This document shows positions 7,561 to 15,159 of a stretch of DNA of 64,000 nt, piece after piece; position 1 is the first letter of the stretch, and every line of letters begins with the position of its first letter. The notes under the pieces are model-generated. The model made no database searches. It saw only the letters and a program-made list of their open reading frames with translations, and was not told the origin of the DNA. Source of the DNA: Chloroflexi bacterium B3_Chlor (GTDB taxonomy: Bacteria > Chloroflexota > Anaerolineae > UBA7937 > B3-Chlor); the NCBI GenBank assembly GCA_005223035.1, contig NJBK01000002.1:62001-126000 (forward strand), in the 5' to 3' direction. The position numbers and the translations under genes were made by a program.

Positions 7561-9618
7561 TCATTTGCTGGGATTGGCAGCGACGGCGTACATCACGTGA
7601 TCAGCGGAACCTACGTAGACGACACCGTTGCTGATTGCGGGCGAACCGGTTATGACGCCCCCGGTGCTGAATCTCCACAGCAGGTCGCCCGTCTTTGCGT
7701 CCAGGCTGTAGAGATACCCATCAGCAGAGCCGATGCAGATGGCCCCTTCAAAGAGCTTGGGTGAGGACACTACAGGTGCCTCGGTGGCGTATTTCCAGAT
7801 GAGGGCACCTCTGCTGCCATCCAGGGCGTAGAGATGATGATCGTTTGAGCCAAAGTAGACCAAGTTGTCGCTGACCAAGGGAGAGGAGATCACCCTCCCC
7901 TTCGTCCGATAGCGCCATACGACCCAGCCGTTGGCCGAATCCAGTGCGTATAGAAAGGAATCTCCCGATCCGACATACACCATGTCCTCGGCCACAATCG
8001 GAGACGATTGCACCGCACTGCCCGTTGGACATTTCCATCTCAGCTCTCCAGTCTGCACGTCAAGGGCATAGACGTTGCCGTCATCAGACCCGAAGACGCT
8101 CAACTCCCCACTGATAACCGGGGAAGAACGTATCGGTGCTCCCCCGTCAAAGCGCCATAGCTCTTGACCGGACTTGGCACTTACGGCGTAGACGTGGTGA
8201 TCATCGGAACCAAAGAAGATGTGATCATATTCCTGCGCCGGTGACGACCGGATTCTTCCATCAGTAGGGCAGGTCCAGACTATGCGCCCTGTGCGCGAAT
8301 AGACGGCATACAATATCTGATCCTCTGAGCCGAAGAAGATCGTCTCATTCCAGACACAGGGCGATGACACGATCCCGCCGTCGGTGGCGTATCTCCAGCG
8401 TTCCTTTCCCGTCTCGGCGTCCAGAGCGTATAGATTGCAGTCATAGGAGCCGAAGTACACGGCGTTCTCGAATACAACAGGCGTGCCTCGTATCTCATCT
8501 TCGCACTCGAAGGACCAAAGGGGTGCCATCTCCGCATGCGGAGCCAGGGGGGAGGACGCTAGGGCTCCAGGGCGCTGGTCGGAAGGTCCCAATAGCCTCA
8601 TCAGGTCTAGCTTCATCTCTTCCGCCGAGGCGTAGCGGTCATCGATTTCATATGCAAGAGCCTTGGATACGGTGGCTTCCAACTGAGGCGTTACGGTGGG
8701 GTTGAAGTCCCTGATGGGGTGATCGTGGAAAGTGAAAGGAGGTTCCTTGCGCGGATCTCGGCGGGTCAAGAGGTGATGCAGGGTGGCTCCCAGAGCGTAG
8801 ATGTCACCCCTGGGCTCGGCAATGCCTCTGTACTGCTCCGGAGGAGAGTAGCCCTCCGTGCCAATCATTGTGCCGCGTTTCCGTGCTTGGAACACCTTAG
8901 CGATGCCGAAGTCTACGAGCACGACCCGCCCGTCGTCTCTGAGCATGATGTTTGACGGTTTCATATCACGGAAGACTATGGGGCTGGGTTGATGGTTATG
9001 CAGATAGGAGAGCACATCGCAGACCTGAGTGCTCCAGTTGACAACTTTCTCCTGAGGCAACGGGAAATCTATCTCTGCCAGAATGGATTCGAGATCCGTG
9101 CCCTCGATGTATTCTATGATCAGGAACACTCGGCGGTCGTGATGGAAATAGTCGAAGACTTTGGGGATGGCCGGGTGGTTAAGACTGGCCAGTATGTTAG
9201 CCTCCCGCTCGAAGGTCTCAAGGCTTATTCTGCTTGTGACGCTGTCCCGAAACGCGCTGATCATCTCCTTCACGGCCACCAGCTTCTTAGCATTGGGAAA
9301 GCGATTGTCACGGGCAAGATAGACGGCTCCCATACCTCCCTTGCTCAGGAACTTCAAAATCTCATACCTATCCTCTAGGGTGTCGCCAGGAGAGAGGAAT
9401 TCTTCGTCCGATCTGACTGTCTCGGGCGTGGCGGCGAGGGTATCAGCCACTGCCTCACCTTCGGCTGCGGGTTGACCCTCGGGCCCCGCCTTCGCCGAGA
9501 GGCTCTCACCTTCAGTGGGTTCCGACGGCTCTGCTATATGCTCTTCGGACCCTTCGCCAGGCGGCTCCGTGCTCTCAAGCCTGTGAAGCAAGCTTTTTCT
9601 TCCGTTCGAGGGTGACAT
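7561..9618 (-). CDS. Ser/Thr protein kinase fused to an eight-repeat PQQ-type beta-propeller
   Basis: A 685-residue soluble kinase. After an acidic, proline-rich N-terminus (about 75 residues) comes a Hanks-type kinase: glycine loop SKGGMGAVYL (about 93-98), VAVKE Lys near 117, catalytic loop FRDMKPSNIML (about 216-226; Phe replaces the His of HRD) and DFG at about 236. Then eight copies of a roughly 40-residue repeat (xxSSPxxxxxxxYFGSxDxxLYALDxxTGxxxWRY) form a complete propeller at the C-terminus. No TM helix is seen, so the sensor is cytosolic. The start is ATG 9618: the upstream ATG at 9663 would lie before the transcription start of the promoter at 9664-9692. The adjacent PP2C gene is the likely antagonist. 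Confidence 0.92.
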   Translation of the reverse strand: MSPSNGRKSLLHRLESTEPPGEGSEEHIAEPSEPTEGESLSAKAGPEGQPAAEGEAVADTLAATPETVRSDEEFLSPGDTLEDRYEILKFLSKGGMGAVYLARDNRFPNAKKLVAVKEMISAFRDSVTSRISLETFEREANILASLNHPAIPKVFDYFHHDRRVFLIIEYIEGTDLESILAEIDFPLPQEKVVNWSTQVCDVLSYLHNHQPSPIVFRDMKPSNIMLRDDGRVVLVDFGIAKVFQARKRGTMIGTEGYSPPEQYRGIAEPRGDIYALGATLHHLLTRRDPRKEPPFTFHDHPIRDFNPTVTPQLEATVSKALAYEIDDRYASAEEMKLDLMRLLGPSDQRPGALASSPLAPHAEMAPLWSFECEDEIRGTPVVFENAVYFGSYDCNLYALDAETGKERWRYATDGGIVSSPCVWNETIFFGSEDQILYAVYSRTGRIVWTCPTDGRIRSSPAQEYDHIFFGSDDHHVYAVSAKSGQELWRFDGGAPIRSSPVISGELSVFGSDDGNVYALDVQTGELRWKCPTGSAVQSSPIVAEDMVYVGSGDSFLYALDSANGWVVWRYRTKGRVISSPLVSDNLVYFGSNDHHLYALDGSRGALIWKYATEAPVVSSPKLFEGAICIGSADGYLYSLDAKTGDLLWRFSTGGVITGSPAISNGVVYVGSADHVMYAVAANPSK

Positions 9619-9663
9619 CGTGAAGTACTCCGCGGGCACGATAGAAGTCAGCCTATCGTACAT

Positions 9664-9692
9664 ATTATACCACCAGCGGTGGATAAACGCAA
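9664..9692 (-). promoter_or_regulatory. Promoter of the kinase operon
   Basis: Minus strand TTGCGT, a 17-nt spacer and TATAAT with an extended TGG in front of the -10. The start of transcription is expected near 9657, which rules out the ATG at 9663 and supports ATG 9618. Confidence 0.75.
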
Positions 9693-9952
9693 TAGGACTC
9701 TAGCTCAATTGCGCTATCTCTCGTGTTACAGCAGGTTCAATCTGCGAAACTCCCGGGCGGTTGCCGGATGCTCAGTTGGCCAGCCAGGTGCCTGACGTGC
9801 GGGACCGAGACCTGCCCGCGCAGAGTGAGGCCTGTGGGCTGAGCAGCCACGAGGGCGTGGAGAAGGGCGCGTGGTGATGGCAGTGCGCCATCGAAGTGTA
9901 GACAGCGGACAGCAACGTGAATCCTCGCAGACGACAAGCATCCGGTGCACGC
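9693..9952. other. 260-bp intergenic stretch without a recognised gene
   Basis: It lies between the kinase promoter and the tRNA-Gln terminator. No reading frame has a convincing SD or domain. Several short inverted repeats are visible, for example CCACGAGGGCGTGG near 9847-9860 and GATGGCAGTGCGCCATC near 9876-9892. On the minus strand all three frames stay open for about 200 bp, as happens in structured RNA or GC-rich spacers. Not assigned. Confidence 0.4.
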
Positions 9953-9981
9953 GTAGAGAAAAGGCCCATCGAGGATGGGCC
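9953..9981 (-). terminator. Intrinsic terminator of the gltX-tRNA-Gln transcript
   Basis: On the minus strand GGCCCATC, loop CTC, GATGGGCC, followed by TTTTCTCT. It lies 15 nt past the tRNA 3' end. Confidence 0.85.
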
Positions 9982-9996
9982 AACTACACATCGGAC

Positions 9997-10070
9997 TGGC
10001 TGGGGGAGGAGGATTCGAACCCCCGCCTACTGATTCAGAGTCAGCTGTCCTACCACTAGACGATCCCCCA
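9997..10070 (-). tRNA. tRNA-Gln (anticodon CUG)
   Basis: A 74-nt cloverleaf with encoded CCA. Acceptor stem TGGGGGA/TCCCCCA, D arm with GTCTAGTGGTAGGAC, anticodon arm GCTGA-CTCTGAA-TCAGT (anticodon CTG, reading CAG), and T arm GGGGG-TTCGAAT-CCTCC. It begins 17 nt after the gltX stop and ends shortly before an intrinsic terminator, so it appears to be made as the tail of the gltX transcript. Confidence 0.95.
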
Positions 10071-10087
10071 GCACCAGCAATATTCTA

Positions 10088-11587
10088 TCACATCTTCTCG
10101 GGATCTACAAGGTCGGCAAGCGCCTTTTCAGCCTTCCAAATACGACTAAGCGCCCGCTCTTTGCCGAGAATGCTCAAAGTGCCAAAGAGAGGGGGAGCTA
10201 CCATCTTGCCGGTGACAGCTACGCGGATGATACCAAAAAGCTGACCTGCCTTCAGCTCAAGCTGCTTGGCCAGATCACGCAGTGTCCTCTCCAGGGTCTC
10301 TTCGTCGAAAGTGGGAACCCGATCCAGAACCTCGTGAACTCTCTTCAATGCGTCCAGCGAATCGGCAGCCTCCATGTTCTTGCCAATGAGTAGCCGAGGG
10401 TCGTAGGACATCTCGTCTTGGAAGAAGAAGTCCACCAGATCCACCGCATCGCTCAGCCGTTTGATGCGCTCCTGAATCAAGGGTACAAGACGAAGCACAG
10501 TCTCTTTGTCTGTTCTCAGCCCAGCCTTCTCCAGGAAAGGTAGCAGACGTGTTCCCAATTCTTCTGGTCGCAAGGTACGGACGTACACGCCGTTCATCCA
10601 ATCCAGCTTGTCTTTGGAGAAGACTGCTGGCGCTGGACTGACTTTTTCCAATATGAATCGTTCGATGATCTGGTTACGGGTCATGATCTCAGTCTTGTCA
10701 TCGTACGCCCAGCCCAGGAGAGCCAGGAAGTTGAACATCGCTTCGGGAAGATACCCAGAGTCTCGGTAATCGCTCAATGAGGCAGCACCGTGCCGTTTCG
10801 AGAGTTTAGTGCGATCCTCACCCAATATCATTGATACATGGGCAAATCGCGGCACCGGAGAGCCAAGGGCCTCGTAGATCCTGATCTGGCGAGGCGTGTT
10901 CGCCAAGTGTTCGTCTGCACGGATAACGTGGCTGATCTTCATCAGGATGTCGTCAACCACCACTGCGAAGTTGTATGTGGGAATGCCATCCGCTTTCATG
11001 ATTACTAGGTCGTCCAGCTGCTCATTGGCGAAGCGTACGCGGCCTCGGATCAGGTCATCCACTATTGTCTCCCCCTCCAGGGGCATGGCGAAGCGCACCG
11101 CCGCCTTCCTATTCTCAGCTTCAAAGGCTGCAGCCTCGCGGCGAGACAGGTACCGACAGCGCCTGTCGTAGCCGGGAGCCCTGCCTTCAGTGAGCGCCGC
11201 TTTCCTGCGGGCTACCAGTTCTTGCTGTGTGCAATAGCAATAGTACGCTTTTCCCTGGTCGAGAATCTGTTCCACCGCAGCTCGATAGAAAGGCAATCGC
11301 TGCATCTGGAAGTATGGTTCGTATTCACCCCCCACTTCAGGACCTTCGTCCCAGTCAAGGCCCAACCAGCGCATGGAGGACAGAATCCCTCCCGTCGACT
11401 CTTCGGTAGACCGCAATCTGTCGGTGTCTTCAATGCGCAAGACAAAGACGCCTCCGTAGTGGCGAGCGAAGAGCCAGTTGAACAGTGCCGTCCGAGCTCC
11501 GCCCACGTGCAGGTAGCCCGTAGGGCTGGGTGCAAACCGGACCCGCACTGGTCGCGAATCTCCAGTCATGCGAGTATCATCTGACAA
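10088..11587 (-). CDS. gltX: Glutamyl-tRNA synthetase
   Basis: Class I aminoacyl-tRNA synthetase charging tRNA-Glu, and in many bacteria also tRNA-Gln for later amidation by GatCAB. The 499-residue protein has RFAPSPTGYLHVGGARTALFNWL (HIGH-type motif), RIEDTDRLRS, and KLSKRHGA as the KMSKS motif near residue 255, then the helical anticodon-binding domain. Start TTG 11587 with GAGG eight nt upstream; ATG 11569 is an alternative without a clear SD. It is followed immediately by tRNA-Gln, which suggests, but does not prove, a non-discriminating enzyme. Confidence 0.96.
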   Translation of the reverse strand: MSDDTRMTGDSRPVRVRFAPSPTGYLHVGGARTALFNWLFARHYGGVFVLRIEDTDRLRSTEESTGGILSSMRWLGLDWDEGPEVGGEYEPYFQMQRLPFYRAAVEQILDQGKAYYCYCTQQELVARRKAALTEGRAPGYDRRCRYLSRREAAAFEAENRKAAVRFAMPLEGETIVDDLIRGRVRFANEQLDDLVIMKADGIPTYNFAVVVDDILMKISHVIRADEHLANTPRQIRIYEALGSPVPRFAHVSMILGEDRTKLSKRHGAASLSDYRDSGYLPEAMFNFLALLGWAYDDKTEIMTRNQIIERFILEKVSPAPAVFSKDKLDWMNGVYVRTLRPEELGTRLLPFLEKAGLRTDKETVLRLVPLIQERIKRLSDAVDLVDFFFQDEMSYDPRLLIGKNMEAADSLDALKRVHEVLDRVPTFDEETLERTLRDLAKQLELKAGQLFGIIRVAVTGKMVAPPLFGTLSILGKERALSRIWKAEKALADLVDPEKM

Positions 11588-11695
11588 GAACCCTGCCTCA
11601 TCATGGATCGGTCAATTCAGGAGCTGCTGCCATCGGACACGGACCGACCAGCGTTGTCCTTGCGCAACACCGCGCTGCTTGGACGGCGGGCGATG

Positions 11696-12808
11696 TTACT
11701 GAAACTCCAGTCTCTTGTGGCGTATGATGATGTTCTGCACGACGCCCTCTCCAATGAGGAGGGCTATCAGAGCACTACCCCCGTAGCTGATGAAGGGTAG
11801 AGGTACACCTGATGAAGGCAATAGACCGACGTTCATGCCTATGTTGGCGATCACCTGAAACGCCACAACTGTGGCGATTCCGCAAGCGATTAGCTGGCCG
11901 AAGGTGTCTCGGGCCATCTCGGCTACTCTCAAGATTCGCCAGATAACCACGAGGAAGAGGATCAAGACAAGGACGACACCGACGAACCCAAGTTCCTCAC
12001 CTAAGACAGAGAAGATGTAGTCCGTGTGCCTAACTCGCAGAAAGTGCAACTGACTCTGACTTCCTCTGGCGAACCCCTGCCCTAGCCAGCCCCCAGAGCC
12101 GACGGCGATACGGGCCTGGTTGATGTTGTATCCAGCGCCCAACGGATCTCGCTCCGGGTTGAAAAACACAAAGATACGCTCTCGCATGTATCCCTGCAGT
12201 GACAGCCAGAGGATTGGTGAGCCTATGACACCCACCAAAGCCATGAGCCCCACGTGTCTGAGACGTACGCCCGCCATAAGCACCATAGCCAGCCAACTCA
12301 CGCCCAGAACGATCGCCGTTCCCAGGTCGGGCTGGATGTATATGAAAATGATTGGCACTGCCACGTAGACCAGAGATAGCAGGAAGTAAGACATTCGCTT
12401 CAGATCCTCTTGCCTGTCCGCCAGGAACTTGGCTAGCACGATAATGAGTAGGACTTTTGCGAGTTCCGAGGGTTGAAGTCGGAAGATACCCAAGTCAATC
12501 CATCGTTGTGCCCCGAAGGAGATCTGACCCACCGCATAGACCAGGATTAGCGATAGGATCGTGAGACCGTAGATGAGATGGTTGACGTTGGCGAAGATGC
12601 TGTAGTCTGTCACGGAGGCCAAGAGCATCAGGCCTATGCCTACCAGGGCGTATATGATCTGGCGGGCGAGGAAGGTGTTCCACCAGTCTTGGCTCACAGG
12701 TGTGGAAGCTAGGGTGGCACTGTAGATCAGCGCTATGCCGAACGCAATGAGAATGATAGTGGCACCGAACAGTATGAAGTCAAAGTGCTGCCACGCTCTT
12801 CCTCTCAT
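11696..12808 (-). CDS. rodA: Rod-shape SEDS peptidoglycan polymerase RodA
   Basis: A 370-residue polytopic SEDS protein that polymerises glycan strands from lipid II with PBP2. About ten hydrophobic segments are visible. Family signatures: GAQRWIDLGIFRLQPSELAK, QPDLGTAIVLGVSWLAM, ERDPLGAGYNINQARIAVGSGG, FSVLGEELGFVG and LLPSSGVPLPFISYGGSALIA near the C-terminus. Its start overlaps the minC-like gene by 4 nt (ATGA-type coupling), and mrdA lies just upstream, so PBP2, the MinC-like protein and RodA are one unit. RodA is preferred to FtsW because of the mre/mrdA context. Confidence 0.94.
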   Translation of the reverse strand: MRGRAWQHFDFILFGATIILIAFGIALIYSATLASTPVSQDWWNTFLARQIIYALVGIGLMLLASVTDYSIFANVNHLIYGLTILSLILVYAVGQISFGAQRWIDLGIFRLQPSELAKVLLIIVLAKFLADRQEDLKRMSYFLLSLVYVAVPIIFIYIQPDLGTAIVLGVSWLAMVLMAGVRLRHVGLMALVGVIGSPILWLSLQGYMRERIFVFFNPERDPLGAGYNINQARIAVGSGGWLGQGFARGSQSQLHFLRVRHTDYIFSVLGEELGFVGVVLVLILFLVVIWRILRVAEMARDTFGQLIACGIATVVAFQVIANIGMNVGLLPSSGVPLPFISYGGSALIALLIGEGVVQNIIIRHKRLEFQ

Positions 12809-13074
12809 CTGTGACTACTGTCTCCTTCTGGGGCTGCGGATGGGTATTGCGGCAATGACCGTCTTACGTCCTCTGTGGTCAGTTCCCGTGGACCCGTGTC
12901 CAGGATCGCTCGGGCTCCCCTAGAGAAGGGGGCTTTGTGCTGGAGATGTCCAGCCAGTTCGTTCATCAGAGGAGGCAATTCGCCTTCCCCGACAGTCACC
13001 ACCAAGCCCTCTTTTGTGCCCTTCATGGATATCCTATGGTCGGGTTCTGGCTTCGGTTTCCTCGCCATGAGCAC
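12805..13074 (-). CDS. Short MinC N-terminal-domain-like protein
   Basis: An 89-residue protein between mrdA and rodA. The stretch ISMKGTKEGLVVTVGEGELPPLMNELAGHLQ, followed by FSRGARAILDTGPRELTTEDV, resembles the N-terminal FtsZ-antagonising domain of MinC. The C-terminal MinD-binding beta-helix domain is absent and the frame ends in a short polar tail. Start GTG 13074 (GAGG about ten nt upstream) or ATG 13068. It overlaps rodA by 4 nt and follows mrdA by 12 nt, so it is translated in step with the wall synthases. It could be a decayed minC or a free-standing domain with its own role. Confidence 0.6.
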   Translation of the reverse strand: MLMARKPKPEPDHRISMKGTKEGLVVTVGEGELPPLMNELAGHLQHKAPFSRGARAILDTGPRELTTEDVRRSLPQYPSAAPEGDSSHR

Positions 13075-13086
13075 TGTGGTCTTGCC

Positions 13087-15030
13087 TCATTCAGACCATT
13101 GTACATTGAAATAGTGACTTAGAATCTCTGCTGCTACCGGAGCTGCCACCATGCTGCCTTCTCCCCCGCCTTCGACAAAGACCACAACGGCGATCTGAGG
13201 ATCATCAAAGGGGGCGAAAGCGGTGAACCAGGCGTGGGTTGGCAGGTTTCCTTCCCAGTCACGCTGTCCTGGGTATTCCGCCGTACCTGTCTTGCCAGCC
13301 ACGGCGACCCCACCGATCCTGCCCTCCCAGGCGGTGCCGTGTGTCACCGCTCCTCTCATCCCCTGCCTGACTATGGCTATCGTCTCGTCGGAGACGGGTA
13401 GCTTGCGAATCAGCCGGGGACTGAAAGGCCTCACCACGTTTCCATCGGTATCTCTGATTTCACGAACAATCTGGGGTCGATACAGACTTCCGCCGTTCGC
13501 TACGGCAGCTGTAGCATTCAGGATCTGGAGAGGCGTGGCCAGGATGAAGCCCTGACCGATGGCTGCATTGTAGGTGTCCCCTGTGACCCAGGTTTCACCA
13601 TAGGTTAGACGCTTCCAGGTTTCGTCAGGAACCAGGCCCGCGCTTTCACCAGGCAGATCTATGCCGGTTGGCCGTCCCACACCAAAGTAGAGGCCATAGT
13701 TGTGCAGTGCTTCTTGTCCTAGCCCTTCGAACTTCCCATGGCCCCCGGCGACCATGCCGAAGTAGATGTCACAGGACTGGGCAATTGCTTCGACGATACT
13801 GAGCGAGCGGTGCCCATCCCTGGCCCAGCAATTGAAGGGTTGGGCAAGTTCGGGGTCGTCGGGCGCAAAGCGGTGCGGAATCCATATGGTTCCGGGGCAA
13901 AAAAGGAGTGATGTGCGACTCACGATCCCCTGTTCCAGGCCTGCGGCAGCCGTCACTATCTTGAAGGTGGATCCAGGTGGGTACTGTCCGCTGATGGCGT
14001 GGTTCACCAGGGGATGGTGTGGATCCTCGCTCAGCTGAGCATAGTCTTCCTCGGAGATGCCGCCGACGAAAAGGTTGTTGTCATAGGTCGGTAAGGAGAC
14101 CATGGCGAGAATCTCGCCCGTCTTGGGGTCCATCGCGATTGCCACCGCTGATTCGGAATCGGCTTCTACCATCGCTTTCTGCAGCGCTTCCTGTGCGACC
14201 GATTGCAGATCGACGTCAATGGTTAGAACCAGGTTGTGTCCGGCTACAGGTTCGAGCGGACCCCCGATGATCCCTACCTCACGTCCAGTCACGTCAACTT
14301 CTATGTGTCTTTGCCCCTTGCGCCCTCTCAGCTGGTCTTCGAAGGTAAGCTCCACTCCGGTGAGTCCTACGATGTCATTCGCATCATAGTCGGCATCTCT
14401 GCGATCTAGGTAGCTTTCCACCTCCTGTTCGGGAATGTGTCCGACATAACCGATGACGTGAGAGACTAGGGTGGTAGAGAGGTACTCCCGCAAGGGCTCA
14501 ATCTGGACGATCACGCCGGGCAACTGAAGACGTTCTTCCTCTATCGTGAAGGCGAGATCCCGTGGTACGTTGGATCTGATGGTTACTGGAGTAAGGGGAG
14601 TTGCCCTTCCGGCTTGCACCAGCTCCATCATTTGGGGCTCAGGTTGGTACCCTCCTGATTCGGAGGGATAGTGACGGTCTACTGCGGGTAGCTCGCCAGC
14701 GCCACGGTCGTGGCTGCTGATCGGGGTTTGCAGCAGTGTGGACAACCATTGGAAGACGTAGTCCTGGTCCTCGTCCGGTAAGTCGGCTGGGACAATCGAA
14801 ACGGTGAAGCTGGGCATGTTACCAGCCAGGAGACGCCCTTTTCGGTCATAGATGACGCCCCTGGCAGCGTCGATAGATCTGAGACGAAATCGGTTACGCC
14901 CTGCCCTTTCAAGGTACTGCTCACCTTGGACGATCTGAAGTTGCCAGCTTTGAAAGACCAGTAGCGCGAAACTCGCAACGACGAACCCCTTGAATATGAT
15001 CACCTTAATGTTTCGTTGTTGGCTTTCCAT
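13087..15030 (-). CDS. mrdA: Penicillin-binding protein 2, elongation transpeptidase
   Basis: A 647-residue class B PBP that cross-links new peptidoglycan during elongation. It has one N-terminal membrane anchor (VIIFKGFVVASFALLVF), a dimerisation/pedestal region (RSIDAARGVIYDRKGRLLAGN) and the transpeptidase domain with PPGSTFKIVTA (SxxK), AQSCDIYFG (SxN position filled by SCD) and AGKTGTAEYPG (KTG). It heads a tight unit with the minC-like gene, rodA, gltX and tRNA-Gln. Its promoter puts the transcription start only about four nt before the ATG, and no SD is visible, so the message is probably leaderless. Confidence 0.95.
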   Translation of the reverse strand: MESQQRNIKVIIFKGFVVASFALLVFQSWQLQIVQGEQYLERAGRNRFRLRSIDAARGVIYDRKGRLLAGNMPSFTVSIVPADLPDEDQDYVFQWLSTLLQTPISSHDRGAGELPAVDRHYPSESGGYQPEPQMMELVQAGRATPLTPVTIRSNVPRDLAFTIEEERLQLPGVIVQIEPLREYLSTTLVSHVIGYVGHIPEQEVESYLDRRDADYDANDIVGLTGVELTFEDQLRGRKGQRHIEVDVTGREVGIIGGPLEPVAGHNLVLTIDVDLQSVAQEALQKAMVEADSESAVAIAMDPKTGEILAMVSLPTYDNNLFVGGISEEDYAQLSEDPHHPLVNHAISGQYPPGSTFKIVTAAAGLEQGIVSRTSLLFCPGTIWIPHRFAPDDPELAQPFNCWARDGHRSLSIVEAIAQSCDIYFGMVAGGHGKFEGLGQEALHNYGLYFGVGRPTGIDLPGESAGLVPDETWKRLTYGETWVTGDTYNAAIGQGFILATPLQILNATAAVANGGSLYRPQIVREIRDTDGNVVRPFSPRLIRKLPVSDETIAIVRQGMRGAVTHGTAWEGRIGGVAVAGKTGTAEYPGQRDWEGNLPTHAWFTAFAPFDDPQIAVVVFVEGGGEGSMVAAPVAAEILSHYFNVQWSE

Positions 15031-15040
15031 CTCGAAGCCG

Positions 15041-15069
15041 ATTATACGTCAGTCCAGCCTCTCTTACAA
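15041..15069 (-). promoter_or_regulatory. Promoter of mrdA-minC'-rodA-gltX-tRNA-Gln
   Basis: Minus strand TTGTAA, a 17-nt spacer and TATAAT. It places the 5' end of the message near 15034, a few nt from the start codon of mrdA at 15030. Confidence 0.7.
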
Positions 15070-15159
15070 GATCAAGGTGATGAAGATTCCCCACATCTAG
15101 TACCTTGATGTTCAAAGCCCACAACGTACAGAATCCGACTGCGGAAGTTTACATAACTT

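Noticed and set aside
9726-9991. Three overlapping minus frames in the kinase/tRNA spacer
   Set aside because: No SD, no domain, one runs through the terminator hairpin; frame openness alone is not evidence of coding.
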